A stretch of 14,219 nt of DNA from Corallincola sp. (GTDB lineage Bacteria > Pseudomonadota > Gammaproteobacteria > Enterobacterales > Neiellaceae): assembly GCA_017998495.1 (NCBI GenBank), contig JAGOCY010000007.1, forward strand, positions 1 through 14,219, read 5' to 3'. This document shows positions 7,439 through 13,295 of the stretch, in pieces. The first letter of the stretch is position 1; each line of letters opens with the position of its first letter. Under the pieces are notes generated by a model. It did no database searches, was not told the DNA's origin, and saw only the letters and a program-made list of their open reading frames with translations. The position numbers and the translations under genes are program-made.

Positions 7439-7466
7439 GGGCGCCCGCTTGCTGTTTGGATCGCTT

Positions 7467-7943
7467 ATGGAAGCCGATGCCCGCGCCTTGATGCTGTTGC
7501 GTCAGATCGTTCGTACCATCGATCTCAATGGGCGAGAGCTGTCACGCCATGCCGGCCTGACCACCCCGCAGCTGATCCTGCTGCAGACCATTGCTGCCCA
7601 GGGGCCCCTGGCCGTTGGCGCTATCGCCAGGGCGATGAACCTGAGTCAGGCGACCGTCACCAACATCATTGACCGGCTGGAGGCCAAGCAGCTGGTCAGC
7701 CGCCAGCGCAGCGCCAACGACAAGCGCAAGGTGCTGGTGTCATTGACCGTCGCTGGCGAGCAGGCGGTTGCCAGCTGCCCGACGCCGCTGCAGCAGCAGT
7801 TTGTGGCCGCCTTCAACCAGCTGGAGGGGTGGGAGCAGAGCCAGATCATTGCCACCCTGGAGCGGGTATCCAGCCTGCTGGGTGGCAGCACTATTGATGC
7901 CGCACCACTGCTGACCCTGGGCGCTATCGACCACAGCGACTGA
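7467..7943 (+). CDS. ectR: MarR-family regulator of the ectoine operon
   Basis: A 158-residue winged-helix regulator, the expected size for MarR proteins, which act as dimers on inverted repeats. N-terminal dimer helices (about 1-30, MEADARALMLLRQIV) are followed by the helix-turn-helix (about 60-80: AIARAMNLSQATVTNIIDRLE) and the wing with the family signature RSANDKRKVLVSLT. The pattern RxIDLxxRxLxxxxGLTxPQLILLQ is what I expect of EctR. Divergent orientation from ectA supports a role as its repressor, as in methylotrophs and other halophiles. I chose ATG 7467. The frame is open up to GTG 7368, but the extra 33 residues are not MarR-like and would cover the candidate promoter. The site upstream of 7467 is weak (TGGA 6 nt away). 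It is convergent with the GH53 gene. Confidence 0.85.
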   Translation: MEADARALMLLRQIVRTIDLNGRELSRHAGLTTPQLILLQTIAAQGPLAVGAIARAMNLSQATVTNIIDRLEAKQLVSRQRSANDKRKVLVSLTVAGEQAVASCPTPLQQQFVAAFNQLEGWEQSQIIATLERVSSLLGGSTIDAAPLLTLGAIDHSD

Positions 7944-7977
7944 ACCAGCTGCATGGTCGGCACGGCGCTGCCAGCGG

Positions 7978-9087
7978 CTAGTCACTGTCGCTGAATGCAG
8001 CCACCGCCGGTAACAGCCGGCGGTCAAAGTCGACCAGCGTCTGGTTTTCCCATGATGAGCCGTCGATGCCGCCGACAGTGCCGCCCCAGGCTACCCACTC
8101 GGCGCCCCAATAGCCCCAACCAATGGCGCCATCAATGCCGGTCAGTATCTGGGCCAATGCCTGCAGATAGGCCAACTGACCCTCTGGGGTGGCGCTGTAG
8201 CCGGGAACCAGCTGACCCTCTTCGCCCACCACGTTCGTGGTGTTGTCCTGCCAGTCGAGGGTAAAGGGATAGGCGGTCTCGGCGATCAACAGCGGCTTGC
8301 TACTGACCCGGCGGATATCGCGCAAGCCGCTGGCCAGCGCCGCCAGGTCGGGGCCATGCCACAACGGATAGTAGGAAACGGCAGCGATGTCGTAATCGAG
8401 CGCCGCCAGGCTGGCAAACAGCGCTGGTGCCTGACGGTAATCAGCGGCATGCACAATTAGCTGTGTCTGCGGGCTGCCGGCCCGAGCCCCAGCCAGCCCC
8501 GCCGCCAGCAGGCGGACAAAGGTGTCCGGCCGCTGCCAGCGCTGACCCTGCGGCCACAGCAGGCCGTTATCGATCTCGTTGCCGATCTGAGCGTAATCGG
8601 GGGCCAGCCGCGCCAATGCCTCTTGAGTGAAGAGGGTGACCGCCGTGGCCAGTTCGTCATCCGTCCGCCCCTGCCAGGCGGCAGGCGTCTGCTGTTGACC
8701 GGGGTCCGCCCAGGTATCGGAGTAATGAATGGTGATCCAGGTGCGCAGGCCAGCGCTGCGGATGCGGTCACTGAACGCGGCAACCTCCTCAAGGCTGGAG
8801 CTGCCATCAGCAGGATCATTCCACAGCCGCAGGCGGATGGTGGTGACGCCAGCCTGTTTGAGCCGCTGCACCAGATCACCCTCGACGCCCGCACTGTCGT
8901 AGTAGCGGATACCGGCCCGCTCCAGGCTCGGCAGGAAGGAGAGATCAACCGCACGAACCGGCAACGACGGCTGAGGGATGGCGCCCGTGCTGTCGCCCCC
9001 ACCAGACGAATTGCAGCCCGCGGTCCCGATGACCAGCAACAGCGCCAACAGCTGGCAGACGAGGGATGAGAAGCGCGTTTTGGCCAT
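7978..9087 (-). CDS. GH53 endo-beta-1,4-galactanase, lipoprotein
   Basis: A 369-residue glycoside hydrolase of family 53, which cleaves beta-1,4-galactan such as the side chains of pectin. The signal peptide ends in a lipobox-like GTAGC (Cys25), with a Ser/Gly linker after it, so it is probably a lipid-anchored outer-membrane or periplasmic enzyme. Family marks are RLRLWNDP (86-92), HYSDTWADPGQQ (121-132), the acid/base glutamate in QIGNEID (E171), and the nucleophile in LLIAETAYPFT (E270). The (beta/alpha)8 barrel appears complete. I chose ATG 9087 because it gives a normal signal peptide (MAKTRFSS); ATGs at 9123/9120 would add 12 residues and have AGGG too close. No galactose transporter or other polysaccharide gene is next to it. 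Confidence 0.88.
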   Translation of the reverse strand: MAKTRFSSLVCQLLALLLVIGTAGCNSSGGGDSTGAIPQPSLPVRAVDLSFLPSLERAGIRYYDSAGVEGDLVQRLKQAGVTTIRLRLWNDPADGSSSLEEVAAFSDRIRSAGLRTWITIHYSDTWADPGQQQTPAAWQGRTDDELATAVTLFTQEALARLAPDYAQIGNEIDNGLLWPQGQRWQRPDTFVRLLAAGLAGARAGSPQTQLIVHAADYRQAPALFASLAALDYDIAAVSYYPLWHGPDLAALASGLRDIRRVSSKPLLIAETAYPFTLDWQDNTTNVVGEEGQLVPGYSATPEGQLAYLQALAQILTGIDGAIGWGYWGAEWVAWGGTVGGIDGSSWENQTLVDFDRRLLPAVAAFSDSD

Positions 9088-9180
9088 GGCTAAGCTCAAG
9101 GGCGAGGGTGGTCCGACCATCATGCCCTGATCAGCGCAACATCACCGGGAAGCCGATCACGACCCGGCCCCAACACCCCC

Positions 9181-10155
9181 TCAGGGCACCTCTACGCCGC
9201 GGGCCGCCTGCCACAGCCGATACCACTCATCGCGGCTGAGGTTGACTGCGGTGGCTTCGGCACAGGCACGCAGGCGATGAAGGTTGGTGGTACCGACCAC
9301 CGGCTGCAGCCGCGCCGGATGGCGCAACAACCAGGCAAGCACTATGGCTTCGCGGCTGCAGCGGTGAGCCTCAGCCAGTTCCGCCACTAGGCTGGCCGCC
9401 AGGTAATGCTGGTGGTCATCGAAACCGTCACTACGACACAGACGCCCGCCGCCGAGCGGCGACCAGGCCTGAATGTGGAGGTTGTGCAGCCGGCAGTAAT
9501 CGAGGGTACCGCTGGCCAGCGCCGTGCGCGCATCGCTGCGGTTGGCGTTGTTCCCCTCGTCCAGCAGGTGGCTATGGCTGAGCGACAGCTCCAGCTGGTT
9601 AACCACCAGCGGCTGACGCACATGATGCTGGAGCAGGGCCAGCTGGCCGGCGGTATGGTTGCTCACCCCAAAGTAGCGCACCTTGCCACTGCCATGCAGA
9701 TGGTCGAGGGCCCGCGCCACCTCCTCGGGCTCCATCAGCGGATCGGGACGGTGGAGCAGAAAGAGATCGAGATAATCGGTCGCCAGCCGACGCAGGCTGG
9801 CCTCAGCCGAGCGCACGATATGGTCATAGCTGAAGTCATAGCGCTTGGGCGCATCCACCGTCGGCTCGCCGGCGAAGCGGATACCGCATTTGCTCTGAAT
9901 GATCAGCCGGTCGCGGCGCGCGCTGTGGCCGCGCAGCCAGTCGCCAAACAGCTGTTCCGATTTGCCCAGGGTGTAGATATCGGCATGGTCGAACAGGTTG
10001 ATCCCCAGCTCGCACGCCAGATCGAAAGCGCTGGCGGCGTGACGGCGCTGGTCATCAGTGGCGGGCTGCTGATCCCAGCTGCCGCCGATATGCATGCAGC
10101 CGTAGGCCAGCGGTGTGACCCGCAGTTCAGTGTGGGCGATGGTGGTTAGGGTCAT
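9181..10155 (-). CDS. Aldo/keto reductase (YdhF-like)
   Basis: A 324-residue NADPH-dependent oxidoreductase of the aldo/keto reductase superfamily, cytoplasmic. The catalytic tetrad is complete: Asp56 and Tyr61 (FDHADIY), Lys89 (IIQSKCG), and His135 (FLLHRPDP). GKVRYFGVSNHT and WSPLGGGRL follow in the usual order. NADPH-binding residues near VVGTTN and the C-terminal helices are present. The overall pattern resembles E. coli YdhF. The natural substrate is unknown. ATG 10155 is chosen over the in-frame TTG 10179 because MTLTTIAHTELRV matches the normal N-terminus. It lies downstream of the MliC lipoprotein, past a strong hairpin region, and upstream of the GH53 gene by about 90 nt, but a functional tie to either is not evident. 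Confidence 0.9.
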   Translation of the reverse strand: MTLTTIAHTELRVTPLAYGCMHIGGSWDQQPATDDQRRHAASAFDLACELGINLFDHADIYTLGKSEQLFGDWLRGHSARRDRLIIQSKCGIRFAGEPTVDAPKRYDFSYDHIVRSAEASLRRLATDYLDLFLLHRPDPLMEPEEVARALDHLHGSGKVRYFGVSNHTAGQLALLQHHVRQPLVVNQLELSLSHSHLLDEGNNANRSDARTALASGTLDYCRLHNLHIQAWSPLGGGRLCRSDGFDDHQHYLAASLVAELAEAHRCSREAIVLAWLLRHPARLQPVVGTTNLHRLRACAEATAVNLSRDEWYRLWQAARGVEVP

Positions 10156-10179
10156 GGCTAGAGATCCGGCAGGCGACAA

Positions 10180-10217
10180 CTGCCAGCAAGCCTAGCGAAG
10201 CGGCCGCTGCCAGCAAG
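10180..10217. repeat. 11-bp direct repeat between aldo/keto reductase and lipoprotein genes
   Basis: CTGCCAGCAAG occurs at 10180-10190 and again at 10207-10217, a perfect 11-bp direct repeat with a 27-bp period. It lies between the AKR start and the neighbouring hairpin pair. It may be a remnant of a small repeated element or a pair of regulator half-sites for the AKR gene. Confidence 0.45.
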
Positions 10218-10218
10218 G

Positions 10219-10253
10219 GGTAACAGCGACGGCTTCGCCGTTACCGGCGAAGC
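10219..10253 (-). promoter_or_regulatory. Pair of mutually exclusive hairpins after the lipoprotein gene
   Basis: Hairpin one: GCTTCGCCG (10232-10240) with CGGCGAAGC (10245-10253), a perfect 9-bp stem with 4-base loop TTAC, extendable by a G-T and a C-G pair. Hairpin two: GGTAAC (10219-10224) with GTTACC (10240-10245), plus an inner GCG/CGC. They share bases 10240-10245 and so exclude each other. In the minus transcript the first forms right after the lipoprotein stop (10259). No U-tract follows, so it is not a standard terminator; attenuation or RNA protection is possible. Confidence 0.45.
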
Positions 10254-10258
10254 TGCCA

Positions 10259-10969
10259 TCAATGGAGCGGCCGCCCACAGCCGCTGAACAGGCGCTCGCC
10301 ATACTCGACCAGCACCCGCGTCTCAAATAGTTCACCGCTCATGCTGTCAGTGCAGCTTTCGCCCTTGAGGGTAATGGTCAGTGGCTGGCCCTCGGCCTCC
10401 AGATCGAAACGGCTGCTGGCACCATCGTTGATCGGCGTCACCGACGGCGCCTCGATGCGGGTCTGGCCGTAATCGAGCAGCAGCACCACCCGCTCCGGAT
10501 AGAGCTCCAGCACCCAGCCGGGTTCCTGGCCCAAGGCGCGAAAATCAGCGCCAGCCAGCTTGGCCTTTTCCCACACCGCTTCGCGCGGCTCAGCCACGCA
10601 CTGCGGCTGGGGCTGGCCGTCAATCTCCAGCAAGGCGTTGTTGCCCTTGTTCCAGAACAGTACGCCATCGGCCTCGAAGCGGGCGCCACTGGCGGTGACC
10701 ACCCGCTGCAGCTGCAGAGTCTGTTCCGGCAGGAACAGCCACATGCCATCCCCCTTGAACTCGGCCACCAGCCGCATCTCCGGGCCACAGTGGTAGACCA
10801 TCACCCGGCTATCGCCACCATCTTCCAGTGGCGCCGGGGTCTCACTGTGGGTTGGCGTTGTGGCCACAGGCGCGGCCACCGGAGCAACCGCCGCCGGTGG
10901 CTCTGCCACCCGGTCACAACCGCTCAGCAGCAACCCCAGGCCTACGGCCATCAGCATCACTGGCAACAT
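10259..10969 (-). CDS. Lipoprotein with MliC lysozyme-inhibitor domain and COG3650-like domain
   Basis: A 236-residue lipoprotein. MLPVMLMAVGLGLLLSGC gives a signal peptide with lipobox LSGC (Cys18), followed by a Pro/Ala/Val linker of about 35 residues. Residues 57-124 look like MliC, the inhibitor of C-type lysozyme, with the paired cysteines (C61, C124), the SGARFEADGVLFWNKGN core and strand pattern. Residues 131-232 carry the WEKAKLAGADFRALGQEPGWVLELYP motif typical of COG3650 proteins, with C-terminal cysteines. It probably sits in the outer membrane facing the periplasm. The start is ATG 10969, with AAGGAG 8 nt upstream (10978-10983). The in-frame GTG 10999, overlapping the methyltransferase stop, lacks a good site and spoils the signal. 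It lies 26 nt downstream of the methyltransferase, so they likely share a transcript. Confidence 0.8.
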   Translation of the reverse strand: MLPVMLMAVGLGLLLSGCDRVAEPPAAVAPVAAPVATTPTHSETPAPLEDGGDSRVMVYHCGPEMRLVAEFKGDGMWLFLPEQTLQLQRVVTASGARFEADGVLFWNKGNNALLEIDGQPQPQCVAEPREAVWEKAKLAGADFRALGQEPGWVLELYPERVVLLLDYGQTRIEAPSVTPINDGASSRFDLEAEGQPLTITLKGESCTDSMSGELFETRVLVEYGERLFSGCGRPLH

Positions 10970-10977
10970 CGCGCTCT

Positions 10978-10983
10978 CTCCTT
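10978..10983 (-). promoter_or_regulatory. Ribosome binding site deciding the lipoprotein start
   Basis: AAGGAG on the minus strand, 8 nt before ATG 10969. It lies inside the reading frame of the longer GTG-started version, and is the reason the shorter start was chosen. Confidence 0.65.
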
Positions 10984-10995
10984 GCTTGCTGAGCT

Positions 10996-11844
10996 TCACG
11001 GCTTGATGAACTTGAGGGTCATACGGTCGCTCTCACCAGTCGCCTGATAATAGTCGCGCCGCTCATCACCGAGGGCCAAGGTCGGCGGCAATGTCCACAC
11101 CCCTTGGGGATGATCGGCACTGTCCTTGGGGCTGGCATTGATCTCGCTGCGGGCCACCAGCTTGAAGCCCGCTTTTTCCGCCATGGCGATCACCAACGCC
11201 TCATGCACATAGCCGCTGGCCGCTTTGGGGTCCTGCTCGCGGGCCGCTGGCAAGCGGTGCTCCACCACCCCCAGTACCCCGCCGGGCTTGAGGGCCGCAT
11301 AAAAAGCGGCAAAGGCCGCATCCTCACTGCCAGCCGCCATCCAGTTGTGGACATTACGGAAGGTCAGCACCGCATCCACCGATGCCGGCGGCGCCAGACT
11401 CACCTGCTCGGGCGGGGCAAAATCAACCACTTTGACTCGTGCGTAGCCGCTACTGGCTTTGAGCTTGGCCTCAAAGGCGGCACGGCTGCGGGCAAAATAG
11501 TCAACCGGGCTGGCCGCAGGGAAATGGGCCGCAATGTACTGCCCCTGGCCCGCCAGATAAGGAGCGAGGATATCGGTGTACCAGCCGCCGCCGGGCCAGA
11601 TCTCAACCACCGTCATCTGCGGGCGGATGCCAAAAAACTCCAGCGTCTGCTGCGGATGACGCGCCGGATCGCGGGCGCGCTGCGCTTCGCTGCGTAGCGG
11701 GTTGTTAATGGCGGCCGCCAGCGCCGCCGAATGGCTGACATCAGCCGGCGGCACTGTAGGTGCCGGCTGCTTGGGAGCGGCATGGACGGCCGGCCAGGCC
11801 AGCAGCAAGGTGAGAACCAAGGGCAACGACGAGCAACGGACCAT
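10996..11844 (-). CDS. Exported methyltransferase-fold protein (COG4798-like)
   Basis: A 282-residue protein with a signal peptide (MVRCSSLPLVLTLLLAWPAVHA, cut near residue 22) followed by a class I methyltransferase fold. Motif I is VVEIWPGGGWYTDIL (79-93), then DAVLTFRNVHNWM (about 158-170), where the post-II acidic region lies, and ALKPGGVLGVVEHR (about 184-197), the usual motif III. The PGGGWYT form resembles COG4798, a group of predicted exported methyltransferases. The substrate is unknown. It is odd because S-adenosylmethionine is thought to be absent from the periplasm, so the protein may act on something else or before export. ATG 11844 is the only start giving a signal peptide. It heads a minus-strand group with the MliC lipoprotein 26 nt downstream. 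The ribosome site (GGA, 10 nt away) is weak. Confidence 0.8.
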   Translation of the reverse strand: MVRCSSLPLVLTLLLAWPAVHAAPKQPAPTVPPADVSHSAALAAAINNPLRSEAQRARDPARHPQQTLEFFGIRPQMTVVEIWPGGGWYTDILAPYLAGQGQYIAAHFPAASPVDYFARSRAAFEAKLKASSGYARVKVVDFAPPEQVSLAPPASVDAVLTFRNVHNWMAAGSEDAAFAAFYAALKPGGVLGVVEHRLPAAREQDPKAASGYVHEALVIAMAEKAGFKLVARSEINASPKDSADHPQGVWTLPPTLALGDERRDYYQATGESDRMTLKFIKP

Positions 11845-12008
11845 GGCGCAGGTTCCAGAGCAGGGGCATGCTTACACTCTGGTCGGTCGTGGCCGTGGCG
11901 GCAACCCTGAGGCCTCAACAAAGTGTTGCCATAAGCGCCGGCTGGCGGCCATCCGGCCGTGGCTCGCAGCACTATGGCTGATCTATCATCTGCGCCTTAA
12001 ACAGCGTT

Positions 12009-12013
12009 GGAGG
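12009..12013 (+). promoter_or_regulatory. Ribosome binding site deciding the DUF2058 start
   Basis: GGAGG lies 5 nt before ATG 12019 and so fixes that codon as the start, rather than the in-frame TTG at 12007 just upstream, which would place the site inside the gene. Confidence 0.7.
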
Positions 12014-12018
12014 TGGTG

Positions 12019-12567
12019 ATGGCCAAGTCGTTGGCGGAACAGTTGCTTAAAGCCGGTCTGGTGGATGCCAAAAAAGCCAAGACGGTGAAGAAAGAGCAGT
12101 ACGACAGCCAGAAGCACGCACGCAAGCACAAGCTGGAGACGGTTGATGAGGCCAAAGCTGCGGCCGAAGCGGCGCGCCAGCAGAAGCTGGAACGCGACCG
12201 TGAGCTCAACCGTCAGATCAAGGAGGAGGCGGAGCGCAAGGCGGTGATCGCCCAGATCCGCCAGTTAATCGACAGCAACAAGGTCGACCGGCGGCGCGGC
12301 GATATCGCTTACAACTTCACCCACCTCAATAAGGTCAAAACCATCCATGTCACCGCCAAGCTGCAGCAGCAGCTGGCCCTCGGCAACCTGTCGATCGTGG
12401 TGCTGGATGAGCGCTACGAGCTGGTGCCGACCGGGGTGGCGAGCAAAGTGCGTGAACGCGACGCCAGCTACATCGTGCTCTGCAACGACCAGCTGCAGGC
12501 CAATAACCAAAGCAGCGAGGATGACCCCTACGCCGCCTTTGTGGTGCCCGACGATCTGATGTGGTGA
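12019..12567 (+). CDS. DUF2058 family protein (YaiL-like)
   Basis: A 182-residue soluble protein close in length to E. coli YaiL (about 179), which has been described as a nucleoprotein or polynucleotide-associated protein; its exact role is unclear. It opens MAKSLAEQLLKAGLVDAKKAK, the family's signature, followed by a long, highly charged Lys/Glu/Arg coiled-coil region (about 20-95). A folded domain follows with the conserved RGDIAYNFTHLNKVKTIHV (about 93-111) and LDERYELVPTGVASKV. The C-terminus is acidic and ends DDLMW. The charged helix fits nucleic-acid or ribosome binding (inference). The gene stands alone on the plus strand and converges with the PilZ gene with three bases between the stops. 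Confidence 0.88.
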   Translation: MAKSLAEQLLKAGLVDAKKAKTVKKEQYDSQKHARKHKLETVDEAKAAAEAARQQKLERDRELNRQIKEEAERKAVIAQIRQLIDSNKVDRRRGDIAYNFTHLNKVKTIHVTAKLQQQLALGNLSIVVLDERYELVPTGVASKVRERDASYIVLCNDQLQANNQSSEDDPYAAFVVPDDLMW

Positions 12568-12570
12568 GCC

Positions 12571-13182
12571 TCAGGCCACCTGCAGCTCCAGATCGCCGCC
12601 ATGCAGCGCCCGATGCTGCTGGAACAGAAACCAGCGCAGCCGCTCGGCCAGCGCCTCATCGCCGGGCTGCAACCGGTAAGCCACCCGCTGCCCATCCAGA
12701 TGACGGACGCGGGCGGCAGCCAGCGGCAGACGGGTGCCGCACTCAGGCAGTTCCAGCTGCAGATTGAGCTGCTCAGGGATGGTCTGCGGGTCATCAAACT
12801 CCAGCGACAAACCGCTCACCGACAGATCGTGAATGCGCAACTGGATGTCGTTGCCATGGGGGTCGAGCAGGCGCAGCGGCGCCAGTGGCTGTAACCGCCA
12901 GTTGCGCAGGGTAGGGCCGGTTTCCAGGATCTCGGGGGCATCAATGGCCAGCGTCGGCCGGCCAAATTCATCGCGCTGCAGGCGTACCGGAAAACGCAGC
13001 AGATGGTGGCGATAACTGGCCACCAGCAGCAGGTGATCGGCCCGCTCCATCAACGGCAACAGCAACTGGCCAAAAGGCAGATTGACCGGCAGCGGCGCGT
13101 CGGCATCGGCATCGGCGGGTGGTAGCAGCACCTCGCCCAGCAGGGCCAGCTCCTCGGCATCCAGCAGCTCACGCGCGTTCAT
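12571..13182 (-). CDS. PilZ-domain protein
   Basis: A 203-residue soluble protein. The C-terminal half is a PilZ-like beta-barrel: IHDLSVSGLSLEF (117-129) carries the D/NxSxxG motif that binds cyclic di-GMP. Upstream of it, where the RxxxR motif is expected, the sequence is LRNWRLQP (92-99), so the arginines (R93, R96) are one residue too close. The protein may therefore bind cyclic di-GMP weakly or in a different way. The N-terminal half (1-85) is leucine-rich with an ADADADA stretch (23-29) and resembles YcgR-like N-domains only loosely. The start at ATG 13182 is fixed by GGAGG 6 nt upstream (13189-13193). It lies 113 nt downstream of the hybrid kinase gene on the same strand, suggesting joint signalling, and converges with the DUF2058 gene. 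Confidence 0.75.
   Translation of the reverse strand: MNARELLDAEELALLGEVLLPPADADADAPLPVNLPFGQLLLPLMERADHLLLVASYRHHLLRFPVRLQRDEFGRPTLAIDAPEILETGPTLRNWRLQPLAPLRLLDPHGNDIQLRIHDLSVSGLSLEFDDPQTIPEQLNLQLELPECGTRLPLAAARVRHLDGQRVAYRLQPGDEALAERLRWFLFQQHRALHGGDLELQVA
13100..13117 (-). repeat. Hexamer tandem repeat inside the PilZ gene
   Basis: TCGGCA, TCGGCA and TCGGCG follow one another on the plus strand, encoding the Ala-Asp run ADADADA (23-29) of the PilZ protein. Since the unit is six bases, slippage would change the linker length without breaking the frame. Confidence 0.5.
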
Positions 13183-13295
13183 GCCTCACCTCCGGGTCGC
13201 ACTGGTTCGACCTGAAAACGTGATCGAGGCTACAAAACGGCCGAGTCAGGCGCAAGCGCCATCATCATTCAGTAACAAATCAGCGAGCGCCCTGA

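Noticed and set aside
7368..7466. GTG start giving a 33-residue N-terminal extension to EctR
   Set aside because: The extra residues are unlike MarR proteins and the stretch contains the likely ectR promoter box; ATG 7467 fits the family length.
9406..10149. Plus-strand open frame (247 codons) opposite the aldo/keto reductase
   Set aside because: Antisense shadow of a gene with a full catalytic tetrad; no ribosome site or family motif.
11926..11989. TTGCCA (11926) and TATCAT (11984) as a promoter for the DUF2058 gene
   Set aside because: The spacing between them is far over 17 bp and neither has a proper partner; the 174-bp gap before the gene holds no convincing promoter by eye.
13249..13260. 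Short palindrome GGCGCAAGCGCC after the kinase stop as a terminator
   Set aside because: The stem is only 4 bp with a 4-base loop, and only a short TTTT occurs 11 bases further on; not enough for an intrinsic terminator.
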